Positions 27,301 through 34,940 of a DNA stretch of 64,000 nt are shown one piece after another. The DNA lies in the NCBI GenBank assembly GCA_026874595.1, contig CM049307.1:60642870-60706869 (forward strand), given 5' to 3'. Numbering within the stretch: position 1 is the first letter of the stretch; every line of letters begins with the position of its first letter. This DNA comes from Sipunculus nudus (taxonomy: Eukaryota > Annelida > Sipuncula > Golfingiida > Sipunculidae). The notes beneath the pieces are model-generated. The model was not told the origin of the DNA. It did no database searches and worked only from the letters and a program-made list of their open reading frames with translations. Position numbers and translations under genes: made by a program.

Positions 27301-29710
27301 GGGGAAATAGAGTGTTGCATATTAGCATGGATGTTTGCAGCCAAATTGTTTATGTAGGTTGCCGCCCCTACCACAAAATCCAGAAAGCCGTCCAAGTTGT
27401 ATACATATGCAAAATTTAAGGCAGATAAGTCAAACCACTACATGTATATGAGTGATTTTAGCCCGTGGCAGACAAACAGTTGGACGCTGAGCAAAAATGG
27501 TTGCAGGTGACGCCACCAGTTTTGCGTATGATAAAGAGCTATGTGAGAACTATACACATGCAAAACTTTGGCCCAATCGGTCAAACGGTTTCCAAGATAT
27601 GAGCTTGGATGTCTGCTGCATAAACTAGAATGCAGGTGGCGCCACCTGTCATAAAATCAAGAGAGCTGTCAGGGATGTATAAACCTGCAAAATTTTAGGC
27701 AGATATGTCAAACCACTGCCGAGATATGAGTGATTTTATCCCATGGCAGACAAACAGACAGGAGCTGTGCAAAAATGGCTGCAGGTGGCGCCACCAGTTT
27801 TGCATATGATGAAGAGCTATGTGAGATCTATACACATGCAAAATTTTGGCCCAATCGGTCAAACGGTTCCCGAGATATGAGCTTGGCTGTCTGCAGCGTA
27901 AACGTGAATGTAGGTGGCGCCACCTGTCAAAAAATCAGAAAAGCTATCCAGGATGTATACGCATGCCCAATTTCAGGTGAATTAGTCAAGTCACTGCGAG
28001 ATATGAGTGATTTTAACCGAAGGCAGACGAACAGATGGACACTGTGCAAACATGGTTGCAGGTGGCGCCACCAGTTTTTGTGTATGTTATAAAGCTCTCC
28101 AAGGGCTACATTTGGCAAAAAAATTTTCCTGATCGTTCAAACAGTTCCCGAGATATGAGCTTGGATGTCTGCAGCGTAAACGTGAATGTAGGTGGCGCCA
28201 CCTGTCATAAAATCAGAAAAGCTATCCAGGATGTTTACGCATGCCGAATTTCAGGTGAATTAGTCTAGTCACTGCAGAGATATGAGTGATTTTAACCCAA
28301 GGCAGACGAACAGATGGACACTGTGCAAACATGGTTGCAGGTGGCGCCACCATTTTTTGTGTATGTTATAAAGTTCTCCAAGGGCTACATTTGTGCAAAA
28401 AAAATTTTCCTGATCGGTCAAACGGTTCCCAAGATATGTGGGTTTATGTGTGGAAACAGACGCACAAACGGACGCAGAGCGCAGAGGAAAGGAAAGAGGT
28501 CAAACAAAATCGGGGCACAGCAGTTCACATGTGACCCAAACATAATCCCGGGTTTCGTAAAATTCTGCCCAGCGGTTACGGAGGAGTTCTCCGGACACCT
28601 ACACCGCGGCGGCGGCGGCGTGCAGCTGAAAACATAGTATCCGCAAAACTCTGTTTTGGCGGATACAATTAATTGGAAATGTGTTTTCTGGTAAATTCCC
28701 TTGGAAAAACCTTTGATTATATAGTCTATCAATCCTATACTTGAATATTTTATACTTAATAACTTGAGGCCAGTCTATAGACAAGACAGCGGTTAACAGC
28801 TTTTCACTAATCCTGACCAGTTAAGACATCTAAATTAGTAAAAGAAACCTCACTTCTTACAATAAATCAATATTAGTTATGTTTTACAAAATATAGCAAA
28901 ATATTAATATATGAAAAAAAATATGATATGCAATACACACATCACCAATTCCTGATAAACTGATAATATATTGTACACCCCTACTATTTAAAGTGGAGCC
29001 TGCATATTAGGACCACCTTTCCAACTGACCAAAGGTCGGAGATGGTCCAGAGTTGGTCCTATCAGACAGATCACTTATAGCAAATGTGAATGCTTATGGT
29101 TTACTCAAGGTTTGTCTTTTTAGACATGTGTTCTCAACAGATAGTAGTGGTCTGTACTGGTTGTAAACCATGTTGGATGACTGAAAGGACAAGGACTGAT
29201 GATCCAATATTAATTGATTATTTTACGTACTTTCTATATTAATGTGCTTTATAGAATTATACTGAAAATATTGACTGACTAAATTCAGTGTGACTTGTAC
29301 ATCACGCTGAACAATACGGAATATGACCAAATTGCTGGAAATTGCTCCCTGCACAAGGTTAAGTTTTAATGCTTTTTGTCACTGTTTGTCCTGTCTTTCT
29401 TAATCTCTGACAGGATTAGTATATCCTCCTAGTAAATATAAATACATTGTGAGTACATACATAGTCGTTTGTGATTGATTATGCAAAATACAAAAAATCT
29501 AATCAATAATGAAAGAAAATGACCAACCATCGATTTAATCGATTAATCGGCACAACACTAATAGACAGGTGGTGTTTCAGTATGGTTTGTTGGTTAAATG
29601 ACCTGACCCACCTGAGTTCCTGTATATGTTTCCATTCCTTCTCCTTCTGGGCAGCCAGCTCCCTCAGAGAAGACTCTGGTGCCATTATCTCAGTCATCAT
29701 GCATCAAAGT
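6127..29710 (-). CDS. CCDC57: CCDC57-like coiled-coil protein, 17 exons, C-terminus not seen
   Basis: Seventeen minus-strand exons join in one open frame of about 823 residues: 29710-29612, 26767-26613, 24667-24499, 23546-23425, 21939-21851, 21492-21335, 20380-20306, 19145-18945, 18457-18299, 17323-17161, 15032-14898, 11571-11409, 10742-10563, 10272-10172, 9745-9545, 7993-7934 and 6376-6127. Every junction is GT/AG and phases agree. The product is almost wholly heptad-rich coiled coil. Matches to remembered human CCDC57 blocks identify it: the N-terminal KLKEDFKYNLRLLGERDAEL, WQRRLQDLERNQYEHSEDL, DRDQALATLKSHGL, DQMKYELGAQQRRYEAEI, EADEYY, and ELVIQQLQDEI with EKQQLIEVNNKLRAEL. Human CCDC57 (about 916 residues) is reported as a centriolar-satellite and microtubule-associated protein acting in centriole duplication and cilium assembly; that role here is by homology. 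The last visible exon ends in a donor, so C-terminal exons should lie left of the window or within unrecognised sequence. No transmembrane or signal segment is seen. Confidence 0.9.
6725..7672 (-). mobile_element. Family A element, 5' truncated
   Basis: It begins AGAGTATTGGTAGTCGACAA, then GCGACTACGTGTATCCGCC, a degraded A terminus lacking CTAG. It contains three units with GGTGGCGCCACC and stops in the middle of a unit at a T run. It lies in intron 16 of the CCDC57-like gene. Confidence 0.75.
7934..7993 (-). CDS. CCDC57: CCDC57-like exon 16
   Basis: A 60-bp exon coding LSALKMDVAQAAPTINFGAQ (residues 721-740). The acceptor TTTTTTCAG is strong and the donor is GTGAAG. Phase 0 on both sides. 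It bridges two conserved exons in frame. Confidence 0.85.
8587..9284. repeat. Direct repeat of about 56 bp, 642 bp apart
   Basis: The sequence AACTATTTATTCCTGATCTA, continuing to CCAAGTGATTCT, occurs at 8590-8642 and 9232-9284 with one or two mismatches. The spacer holds no frame that I recognise. It could be a segmental duplication or the ends of an unrecognised element. Confidence 0.6.
9545..9745 (-). CDS. CCDC57: CCDC57-like exon 15
   Basis: Codes residues 654-720: IEVDQMKYELGAQQRRYEAE, LKQRVKELDLQLLEARKEAD, EYY and a C-terminal SLENQ. This is among the best conserved parts of the family. The acceptor is ATTAAAG and the donor GTTAGT. Phase 0 on both sides. Confidence 0.93.
10172..10272 (-). 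CDS. CCDC57: CCDC57-like exon 14
   Basis: Codes residues 620-653: SLRKEKVELTAQVRKQQARI, then LDKTVNELSKQ. The acceptor is ACACAG and the donor GTCAGT. It is left in phase 0. Confidence 0.9.
10563..10742 (-). CDS. CCDC57: CCDC57-like exon 13
   Basis: Codes residues 560-620: YVKNLEKELTEMKSKLRLLQ, a variable acidic linker, then VLIRSHVEALNATI. The acceptor is TTATTCAG and the donor GTAAAA. Phase 1 on both sides. Confidence 0.9.
10757..11085. repeat. Twofold tandem duplication of about 165 bp
   Basis: Two diverged copies, about 10757-10915 and 10917-11085, share TTCTGGTACA or TCTGGTACAG at the left and AAACAGCAAGAAGTGACAGC at the right. It lies in intron 12 of the CCDC57-like gene and is non-coding. 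Confidence 0.65.
11105..11351. mobile_element. Short MITE with 14-bp perfect terminal inverted repeats
   Basis: AGCCCCATTTACAC at 11105 is matched by GTGTAAATGGGGCT ending at 11351, bounding 247 bp. No coding capacity. The target duplication is not clear, so the superfamily is left open. Confidence 0.65.
11409..11571 (-). CDS. CCDC57: CCDC57-like exon 12
   Basis: Codes residues 506-560: VQELQQQNDNLRAVIHQMRQ, QMETL, then a polar linker. The donor is GTCAGT. The acceptor was chosen as GAATTCAG before ACAGCAGAG to keep phase with exon 11; an AG four bases further on would serve the alternative exon 11 donor. Confidence 0.85.
11930..11990 (-). mobile_element. Family B/G 3' terminal fragment
   Basis: AACAAGGGACCCATGGGACA, then CTGTGCTCAGCTG, is a B/G end. 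The following GACCTTGAAGGTAAAAATCT matches the reverse complement of the sequence just inside the B copy ending at 47893. Confidence 0.6.
13195..13815 (-). mobile_element. Family B 5' fragment
   Basis: It ends at TCAGCTGAGCTAAAAA and has the (GTCC)n arm, GGCACGTTTTGAAACC (as reverse complement) and the same 70-residue pseudo-frame as the other B copies. The 3' part is missing. It lies in intron 11. Confidence 0.75.
13950..14935 (-). repeat. 43-bp minisatellite copied from the exon 11 splice donor, about 22 units
   Basis: Units of 43 bp (two older ones of 46 bp at the left) fill 13950-14890 and merge without a break into the end of exon 11. On the minus strand each unit reads TACTCACATATAACTACATC then AGTGTAAGTA. 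The matching exon end reads TACTCACAGATAACCTCATC then AGTGTGAGTA. Most units therefore hold a donor-like GTAAGT. 43 is not a multiple of three, so the array is not coding. Confidence 0.93.
14898..15032 (-). CDS. CCDC57: CCDC57-like exon 11, with the donor that seeded a minisatellite
   Basis: Codes residues 461-505: AQAGLRECQRELQQRDDLI then LTSDRDQALATLKSHGLLTD. The acceptor is ACCAG. The sequence ATCAGTGTGAGT offers two donors. GTGAGT (exon end 14898, phase 0) fits consensus and pairs with a phase-0 acceptor of exon 12. GTGTGA (exon end 14900) is the alternative. The final 37 bp or so of the exon plus its donor are the ancestor of the 43-bp tandem array immediately downstream on the minus strand. 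Confidence 0.87.
15151..16811 (-). mobile_element. Family C Helentron-like element carrying a D element
   Basis: It starts CTAGATGTGTCGGAACGACA, with hairpin GTGTCG/CGACAC and a second stem TGCCCC/GGGGCA. It ends ATGCCCCGGCCACTTTGTGG then CAGGGGGAT. Internal units of about 180 bp (TCAGGCCAATATCTGCAGGC) repeat. A D element at 15536-16175 interrupts it at an A run. It lies in intron 10. Confidence 0.8.
15536..16175 (-). mobile_element. Family D Helentron-like element nested in C
   Basis: It starts CTAGAATATTAGCAAAAGCT, with a short hairpin around AGCAAAAGCT, and ends with the hairpin TAGCCCATCAGCCTAGGAGC then TGAGGGCTA. It contains two related halves (TTCACTGATGAAATAAAATT CCAAC) and one GGTGGCGCCACC at 15840. 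The same C+D composite appears at 41725-49609. Confidence 0.78.
17025..17095 (+). repeat. Possible tRNA-derived SINE head
   Basis: TGGCCTAGTGG fits the pol III box A consensus, and GTCTGAATCCC about 45 bp later resembles box B with two mismatches. There is no acceptor stem, so it is not a functional tRNA. Weak call. Confidence 0.25.
17161..17323 (-). CDS. CCDC57: CCDC57-like exon 10
   Basis: Codes residues 406-460: YQRELTAASQRESALERRAA then LDLDWQRRLQDLERNQYE, closely matching the vertebrate block around WQRRC. The acceptor is TTGACAG and the donor GTGTGT. It is left in phase 0. Confidence 0.93.
18299..18457 (-). CDS. CCDC57: CCDC57-like exon 9
   Basis: Codes residues 353-406: LQEELTDVRSRLDHQMSL, then DEELQNAKENEERLKTEL. 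The acceptor is TTCAAG and the donor GTAACA. Phase 2 on both sides. Confidence 0.9.
18945..19145 (-). CDS. CCDC57: CCDC57-like exon 8
   Basis: Codes residues 286-353: HEQMDRLCKEKESTIQRLRE, then QLEEQVEQLQLSIRQLEWNK and a lysine/glutamate-rich end. The acceptor is ACACAG and the donor GTCAGA. Phase 2 on both sides. Confidence 0.9.
20306..20380 (-). CDS. CCDC57: CCDC57-like exon 7
   Basis: Short exon coding residues 261-286 (IAELETKLQQTEAAMNRLKL, then DFQR). The acceptor is TTTATAG and the donor GTAAGT. Phase 2 on both sides. Confidence 0.88.
21335..21492 (-). CDS. CCDC57: CCDC57-like exon 6
   Basis: Codes residues 209-261, starting VKLLSKEIELVKASQ and ending LQDMAAMKGA. It is a glutamine-rich coiled coil. 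The acceptor is TTTTAAG and the donor GTAAGA; it is left in phase 2. Confidence 0.9.
21851..21939 (-). CDS. CCDC57: CCDC57-like exon 5
   Basis: Codes residues 179-208: FESILCKREHEFRKQADEM then TVLAHELK, a conserved stretch of the family. The acceptor is TTTTACAG and the donor GTGGGT. It is entered in phase 1 and left in phase 0. Confidence 0.92.
22039..22343 (-). mobile_element. Family E Helentron-like element, copy 1
   Basis: It starts at ACTAGAATTTTGCATACCAA with hairpin TGCAT/ATGCA and GCAAGCCTC, and ends near CTTGGTAGAGGCAG. A 14-base G run lies at 22079. Its interior (TTATTTGGCCCATATTCCCA) matches copies 2 and 3. Confidence 0.65.
22754..23075 (-). mobile_element. Family E Helentron-like element, copy 2
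   Basis: The left end AATAGAAATCTGCATTCTAA, then GGAATGCAATCCTC, holds the GCATTC/GAATGC hairpin but a mutated CTAG. The right end is GATGAATGCATATCCTC. The middle matches copies 1 and 3. Confidence 0.65.
23425..23546 (-). CDS. CCDC57: CCDC57-like exon 4
   Basis: Codes residues 138-179: a coiled coil containing KDSELQQERQELEVYKRQ and LKELEEELDAQRREI. The acceptor is TTGCAG and the donor GTCCGT. It is entered in phase 2 and left in phase 1. Confidence 0.9.
24499..24667 (-). CDS. CCDC57: CCDC57-like exon 3
   Basis: Codes residues 82-138: EAEMSDLKIKIDELQAQV followed by a basic coiled coil ending HVDQYR. The acceptor follows a T-rich tract (TTTTTTTATAG) and the donor is GTGAAT. It is entered in phase 1 and left in phase 2. 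Confidence 0.9.
24700..25195. repeat. Family H repeat, copy 1
   Basis: Two to three diverged units of about 190 bp share GACCTCTGATCTCATTAAAT, GATAATCTATTGGTAA and a GACAGACAGATGGACCATGG tail. It resembles copy 2 at 26060-26560. It probably belongs to the same non-autonomous class, but its ends are not clear. Intron 2. Confidence 0.5.
25430..25930. repeat. Degenerate AAGTCTGAGTCC simple repeat
   Basis: Two clusters (about 25440-25600 and 25790-25930) are built from GAGTCCAAGTCTGAGT variants. No gene is seen. Confidence 0.6.
26060..26560. repeat. Family H repeat, copy 2
   Basis: Diverged units share TGACCTCTGACTTCATTAAA, CAGGATAATCTGAAGGTAA and a tail ACGGATGAACGGACAATGGG. It ends about 50 bp before the donor of exon 2 of the CCDC57-like gene. 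Confidence 0.5.
26613..26767 (-). CDS. CCDC57: CCDC57-like exon 2
   Basis: Codes residues 30-82, including the most conserved N-terminal block: F-x-KLKEDF-x-YNLRLLGERDAELDKYDALF. The acceptor is ACAG and the donor GTAAGT. It is entered in phase 2 and left in phase 1. Confidence 0.92.
27214..28667 (-). mobile_element. Family A Helentron-like element, full length
   Basis: It starts CTAGAATACGGGTAGTTGAC, with hairpin GTAGTTGACAAGCGACTAC and TGTATCCGCC. It ends GTATCCGCAAAACTCTGTTT then TGGCGGATAC. Units of about 300 bp are repeated, with eight or so GGTGGCGCCACC sites. A (CGG)n run lies near 28605. It is flanked by T on both sides on the minus strand. It lies in intron 1 of the CCDC57-like gene. 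Confidence 0.85.
29612..29710 (-). CDS. CCDC57: CCDC57-like exon 1 (start codon)
   Basis: Codes residues 1-30. The ATG is at 29700, with further in-frame ATGs at 29697 and 29685; MAPESSLREL from the last lines up best with the vertebrate start region. A pyrimidine-rich acceptor (TTGTTCTTCCAG) ends at 29711, so only 10 nt of leader lie in this exon and at least one 5' untranslated exon is expected further right. The donor is GTGGGT. A five-codon upstream frame, ATG to TGA at 29704-29690, overlaps the start. Confidence 0.85.
29690..29704 (-). promoter_or_regulatory. Minimal upstream ORF overlapping the CCDC57-like start
   Basis: ATG CAT GAT GAC TGA starts 4 nt before the main ATG and ends inside its frame. 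Such short overlapping frames usually lower translation from the main start. This was read directly; any effect is inferred. Confidence 0.4.
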
Positions 29711-29849
29711 CTGGAAGAACAAAATCACACGGCAAATTATAGTACACAATTTTTTTAACCTTTTTTTGGTGGAGGTAACTGCCTCCATTTTGTTAATGCT
29801 AGCATAACGGAGTATACAGTTTAATTATGTACATCTGCAGAATTCTATT

Positions 29850-29984
29850 CCGGTTTCAGACTACTTGACAGGGCATTATCACACGCTTCCTGTTCCGGTT
29901 TCAGACTACTTGACAGGGCATTATCACACGCTTCCTGTTCCGGTTTCAGACTACTTGACAGGGCATTATCACACGCTTCCTTTC
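29850..29984. repeat. Three exact 45-bp tandem copies
   Basis: The unit beginning CCGGTTTCAGACTACTTGAC and ending CACACGCTTCCTGTT occurs three times; the last copy diverges only at its end. It lies in the first intron or upstream region of the CCDC57-like gene. Confidence 0.9.
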
Positions 29985-30111
29985 ATTTTATATCCTAAAA
30001 CACCTGTGGGCCCTGGGTGTGTAATCATCTCCATTGCTGGGTCATAACACAGAGGATCGCCTAAAAGGCACACTTGCTTATGAGTCAGGATTGTTAAGTT
30101 TTTCCCAGTGC

Positions 30112-30841
30112 GGTATTTACCAGCTGGTAAATACCGATATTTACCGCCTTTGGAAAAACCTCTCAAAGTGGGAAAATGGGAAAAACTGGGAAAAACCCAG
30201 ATTTTTAAGACGATCTGCCTTTGCACTGACCAATGAATTGCATGCATTTTGCCTGTCGTAATTTTCCATCCTCCTCCATTCTTGTAAAACATTGCCACAA
30301 AGGATCTATAGGCCTGCCTCCTCTCATGATGCCTTGTTAACTTCTTCAGAAAACAAGAACTTATGGCAGACAGGCAGTAACATCAACTTATATAGAGAAG
30401 AGCCATAAAACCTGGTATCCTTTTGGGCACAGTAGGCTAAAAATGGGGTGCTTGGTTTCCTACCTGTATGCACAGAAACCTGCATCATGCTGGACAGGGT
30501 TTCCCCAAGTGATGCCACAATGGGTGGTTGGTTTCTTCTCACCCTAGATAACTAGTTGTATGAGCCCTACATGACTAGCATGGCTTCTTCACACTTCTGT
30601 ACCCCAAAGATTAACTCTGCCTTGATTAGGTTATGCTTAGATTACTTTTGTCAGCTCACCTACTAAAGTTTATGTTGCAGTTAATTGGTAATTAAGTAAT
30701 AGTAATGCACTGGTATGAGTTCATCGAGTTGTGGAAATATTGCACACACACACACACACATACACACACACACATGTATATATATTCATCACATGTGGAT
30801 ATATATATATGCATATATGTAAATATGTATATATGTATGTG

Positions 30842-30889
<48 letters not shown>

Positions 30890-31066
30890 TATAATATAAT
30901 TTCAACATGCAACATTAAACAGAATTAATTAACTATACATCATTATACTCTCTCAAAAATTTTGATCAGACATTTCCCAGTAATTCCCGGTACTAACCAG
31001 TTTTCCCCAGTTATTCCCAATTAATCCCAGTTTTCCCCCTGTCCGGGAAAAACTAGTTTTTCCCGG
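30112..31066. repeat. Segment bounded by two long perfect palindromes
   Basis: A 26-bp perfect palindrome at 30111-30136 (centre TTTACCAGCTGGTAAA) and a 24-bp one at 31043-31066 (centre AAAAACTAGTTTTT) flank a segment rich in TTTCCCAGT motifs on both sides. It may be a foldback element. The microsatellites at 30745-30893 lie inside. Confidence 0.45.
30745..30893. repeat. (CA)n and (TA)n microsatellites
   Basis: ACACAC runs at 30745-30774 and 30881-30890 surround imperfect and perfect AT runs; the longest is 30847-30879. The four overlapping 64-residue frames read here are simple-repeat artefacts. Confidence 0.95.
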
Positions 31067-33283
31067 CGAAAATAACAACGCTGTTATGAGTACATTCCCG
31101 AGGCAGTGGAAATCTTGCACTTCTAAAGCAACTGATTTTCACGCTGCCAGCTTTACCCGTTTATGATATATTTAGACACTAGATGGCGGTTCATTGTCCG
31201 CTGAAAAAAACGTGTGTATGATGTGACAAGCAGCCAACCAGATGCCAATAAACGAACACTCGACAGGCATCCTTGCTCTGCCCATAGCTGTGCTTCAAGC
31301 ACCGCTTGATGACTTTACGGTCGAATTTTAATTGCTCCCTCTGCATTCTTGCATCATCGACCGATTCAATTATGACATTATGACTGTGTTAGCGTAGCCA
31401 TGTATCTGTTGTCTGCAGAACTGAAACCAGCCAGCGAGGTGTGCACTCAGCCTTTGTTGTTACGTTTTGTTTGAATTACAGTAAAACCGTCCGGGCATCC
31501 TATGTGCCCAAGACCCTAAGCAAACCACGTCTCAGGCAATTCTCTCTGAGCCTGTGGCCTGTTCAGACGGTTACCGGGGCGATGAGCTGTAAATCAAAAC
31601 AAAATGAACATGATTAGCTCCGTGTATTCCTAGCTTGGCAGTGTCTTCCAGCACAAGGTCTCACCTGATTGGACAAAAATACAGTGCTCCCCTCTGGTGT
31701 AGCAATTCAAGATACGAGGTCATAACAAACAGCGCTTACGATACAGGTACTAGGCCTATAGTTAAAACGCTGTGTAAAGAGCGTAGTTTCTGAGTAAAGC
31801 ACGGCTTTTGGGCATGACCTTCCCATTATGTCTGCAGAGTGCTTACCCTGGGTGGGGGACAACCACCAAATATCTCACTGCACAACTCCCGGCTTTGAGT
31901 GCTATGTTCTACCCTGAGCCACAGAAGCCAGTAAATTATAGCACACTTGAAGTGCTGTGATAAAGTGAATAATTGTAATTTGCAGTTCATTTTCTGTGTG
32001 GACAGTCAATGAACATAACATGCACAAAAAATATTACAGTCACATTCAGTGCTGTTGGAATGGTCTGACAATGATGTGACATTATTGGCTTTGTTAGTCT
32101 ACTCCAGCACCATCAAGTGGAACTCAAAGAAGTGTGAGAGTTGGATTTAGCATTTACCTGCACCATGTGCATGACACCTGAAGCAGCATATATTATACTT
32201 TGATCAATGCCAATCACAATATTGGCACTATATTGTAAATTTAATGCAATATTGTGTGGGGGGGGGGGAATGTAATTATTGTACCTTTTAATCAATATGT
32301 TTCATATTTATTGAAACCAAAATATTTAATGGACTTGTTAAAAATGTCATCTTTTTTAACACATATAAATTACATTAAATATTTTTTTTTATACAAAATC
32401 AATCATGTTTATTAATCAATGTTAAATACTTGTACTGGTATATGGTAATTTATGCAACTATCATAATTAATAATAAATCACTTTTTATTTTACCTTTATT
32501 TATAGATTAATGGCTAAATCAAAGGAAAGGATAAAATTCCTGACACCTTATTCTTCTAGTTGTAAACACTATAGCATTAAAAGTAAATCATTTAATTAAA
32601 GTAAATTAAAGTTGAACAGCATTAGACATAATCACTGCATAGATTCAGTTATCTGGTTATACAGAGAAACAGCTAACTGCATGAGATGTAGGTTATCTTA
32701 CTCGTTTATATCTGAAGGTTTACATTATATTTAACCAAACTGACTAAACGACAACATACAACATGTATCTTTAAGCTGTAAACGTCACTGGAAATGTAAC
32801 TTATGGAGTCACCATTTGTTTTGAAAGTCCCTCGTCCTGTCATTACACGGACGGGTCCGGTTTACGGTTGTCGTAAAGGTAAACAAAGTTGTCGTTACTT
32901 CCGATACCAAGAGTTTTTTTTATATTATTTATCAATGTATACATTCCATAGCTAATCTTTGTCATGTTTCCCTAAATCTACCATTATAATGTATTCAAAA
33001 TATATTTGAGTTATAAATTTGGAAATAATGTGACCCAACTTTTACGACATCTTCTATGGAAACAGCGCGCTGAGAGGAAGAGGATACGTGTGTGTAACTG
33101 TAAGACCTGTTTCGTGTCAGGACGTGTCCTGACATGTTACCTTAGCAGTTCTGCAGATTATAAATTAACAATGCCCAATGAGACTTGTTTGACGCACAAC
33201 AGTATGGAACAACAGCCAGTATCCACAATTTACAAACTGGATAATTTTTAGTTCAGCTGACTACAGCGATCACCCTTTGAGTG

Positions 33284-33758
33284 GGGTCCGCCTAAACACC
33301 CAAAACACCGGTGTTTTGGGTACGTGTGACGAAACACCACGAAACACCCTTTTAAATTCGAATTTGAAGCAAAACACTTGTATCATTTAATAAATCATCA
33401 TCTGTTGGATATGTTAATACAGAATTTGTGCCACTTTTCTGTAAAATTAAAGAAAGCAATAGCGTTTTGTACAATTGACAAGTGCGCTGCTTGATTGCGA
33501 CTTGCGCCACTAGGGGGCAGGGTCATAGCTGGCATATACGGCTGCGGTGGGCGCCGGTGAACCGACCACGACACGAAACACTCGTTTTTATTTTTATGAC
33601 ATGAATTTATGAAACAATATTGCAGAGATATATTTATCAGATGATTATCTATCGATTGGTGTTACGTTTTTGGTTCAGGTTCGAAGTGAAGTGGGTGTTT
33701 CGTGGTGTTTCGTCACAGATACCCAAAACACCGGTGTTTTGGGTGTTTAGGGGGACCG
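33284..33758. mobile_element. 475-bp foldback MITE with 9-bp target duplication (Mutator-like)
   Basis: Direct repeats CTTTGAGTG at 33275-33283 and 33759-33767 flank inverted repeats of roughly 70 bp. These start GGGTCCGCCTAAACACCC on the left and GGTCCCCCTAAACACCC on the right (reverse complement). Both arms include a 22-bp palindrome centred on ACACCGGTGT and GACGAAACACCACGAAACAC. A 9-bp duplication is typical of Mutator-like elements. There is no transposase frame. Confidence 0.82.
33507..33520 (+). promoter_or_regulatory. CTCF-like motif inside the foldback MITE
   Basis: CCACTAGGGGGCAG matches the core CTCF consensus of vertebrates at every informative position that I know. It sits between the arms of the transposon, in the region between two divergent genes. 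Binding is not shown. Confidence 0.5.
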
Positions 33759-34799
33759 CTTTGAGTGTGACACTGTCCGTCATCTTCTTGGACTTCTTGG
33801 ATTCTATGTTAACATCGAAATTGACCTTTTTTTTGGGCTGCACAAATGACGATTCAAGCGACTGTGCTTTGACACAATTAAACCTTGAATCCAAAATTCA
33901 ACATACAGTTAGATCTCTATAAGATCTCCTACCAGACCTGAAATTGTCGCACAATCTTTTTTTCTTTCAAGAATTAAAAAAAACCCTCCATTTTCTATTA
34001 AAAACTTATATTGTTACTCTTCAGGAATGCCAAATATGTAACTGCATTAAATGCTGCTATATCCAGGATCCTGGATACTGCCGCATAAAAAGCTTTAGAG
34101 TAAACTGGAGAACTTAAAACCTTTGTCAGGAAAAAAATTGTGTAAAATCAAATACTGCGTTTATGACAAGGAAACTGTAAGTAATCTAAGGAAGATATAG
34201 TACTTTATTAGAATGACCAAGAAATTCAGCTAAATATTATGTTTTTGTATATAAACAAGACTCATTTTTAAAATTTTGTAACCCTGGTGCTTGAAACTGT
34301 CTCAGAATCTGGAACAATGAACTGCTTGGTCTTTGCTCGCTGAGCCAACACGGCCCATAACCACTGGTTACACAGGTGGCTGCCAGCCAGCCGTGGCTGG
34401 GGGAAAACCCAGAGCAAACATTGTTCCCCGTGTATCACTGTTTATTAGGACAATGTATATTCTTCTAACCAACATTTAACGTGGACAAACACTGTCTAAG
34501 TGGTATGTTATATGCGCATTTGATAAGAATATCTTTATTTTATAACGCATAACACATTTTTAGATGAAATATAAGAATTTAATTGTCATGTGGAATGTCT
34601 CCAGTTTCCTCAAATCATGTTTTAGGGCTCTCGCTCAGCATAGCGTAGTTAGAGAGCACATGAGCTAGGGCTACTGAATATGTAAAGCACAAGTTCTGTT
34701 TAGTTCCTTTTTGGCACAAATTTATTCTCATTAGTTTCTGATGCACATATAAAAAAATTAGATAAATTATTGGTAATTTGTAAAAGTTATGAACCACTG

Positions 34800-34940
34800 A
34801 GAACATTACCTTAATAAAAAAAGCAAGAAATATATTTTCTCACTTAGCATATGGTAATTCTTGAAGCTAGAGACTTTTTTCAAGGATATATCTTTATTTA
34901 ATCAAGATCTTATTATCTACCAGAAATTTTTAGCATAACA
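34800..34940 (+). repeat. Family B interior fragment
   Basis: AGCAAGAAATATATTTTCTC, GAAGCTAGAGACTTTTTTCA and TTAATCAAGATC resemble the middle of the B copies at 3300-3200 (reverse) and 56920-57010. The flanks diverge. A C run and (CA)n lie at 34973-34999. Confidence 0.5.

Noticed and set aside
27730..28637. Plus-strand frames of 77-120 residues
   Set aside because: They lie wholly inside a family A element and read through its 300-bp units.
30692..30928. Overlapping 64-residue frames on both strands
   Set aside because: They are translations of CA and TA microsatellites.
31800..31935. Possible tRNA or tRNA-like gene on the minus strand (GTGGCTCAGGGTAGAACA)
   Set aside because: Box A is imperfect, box B is missing and no cloverleaf can be drawn.
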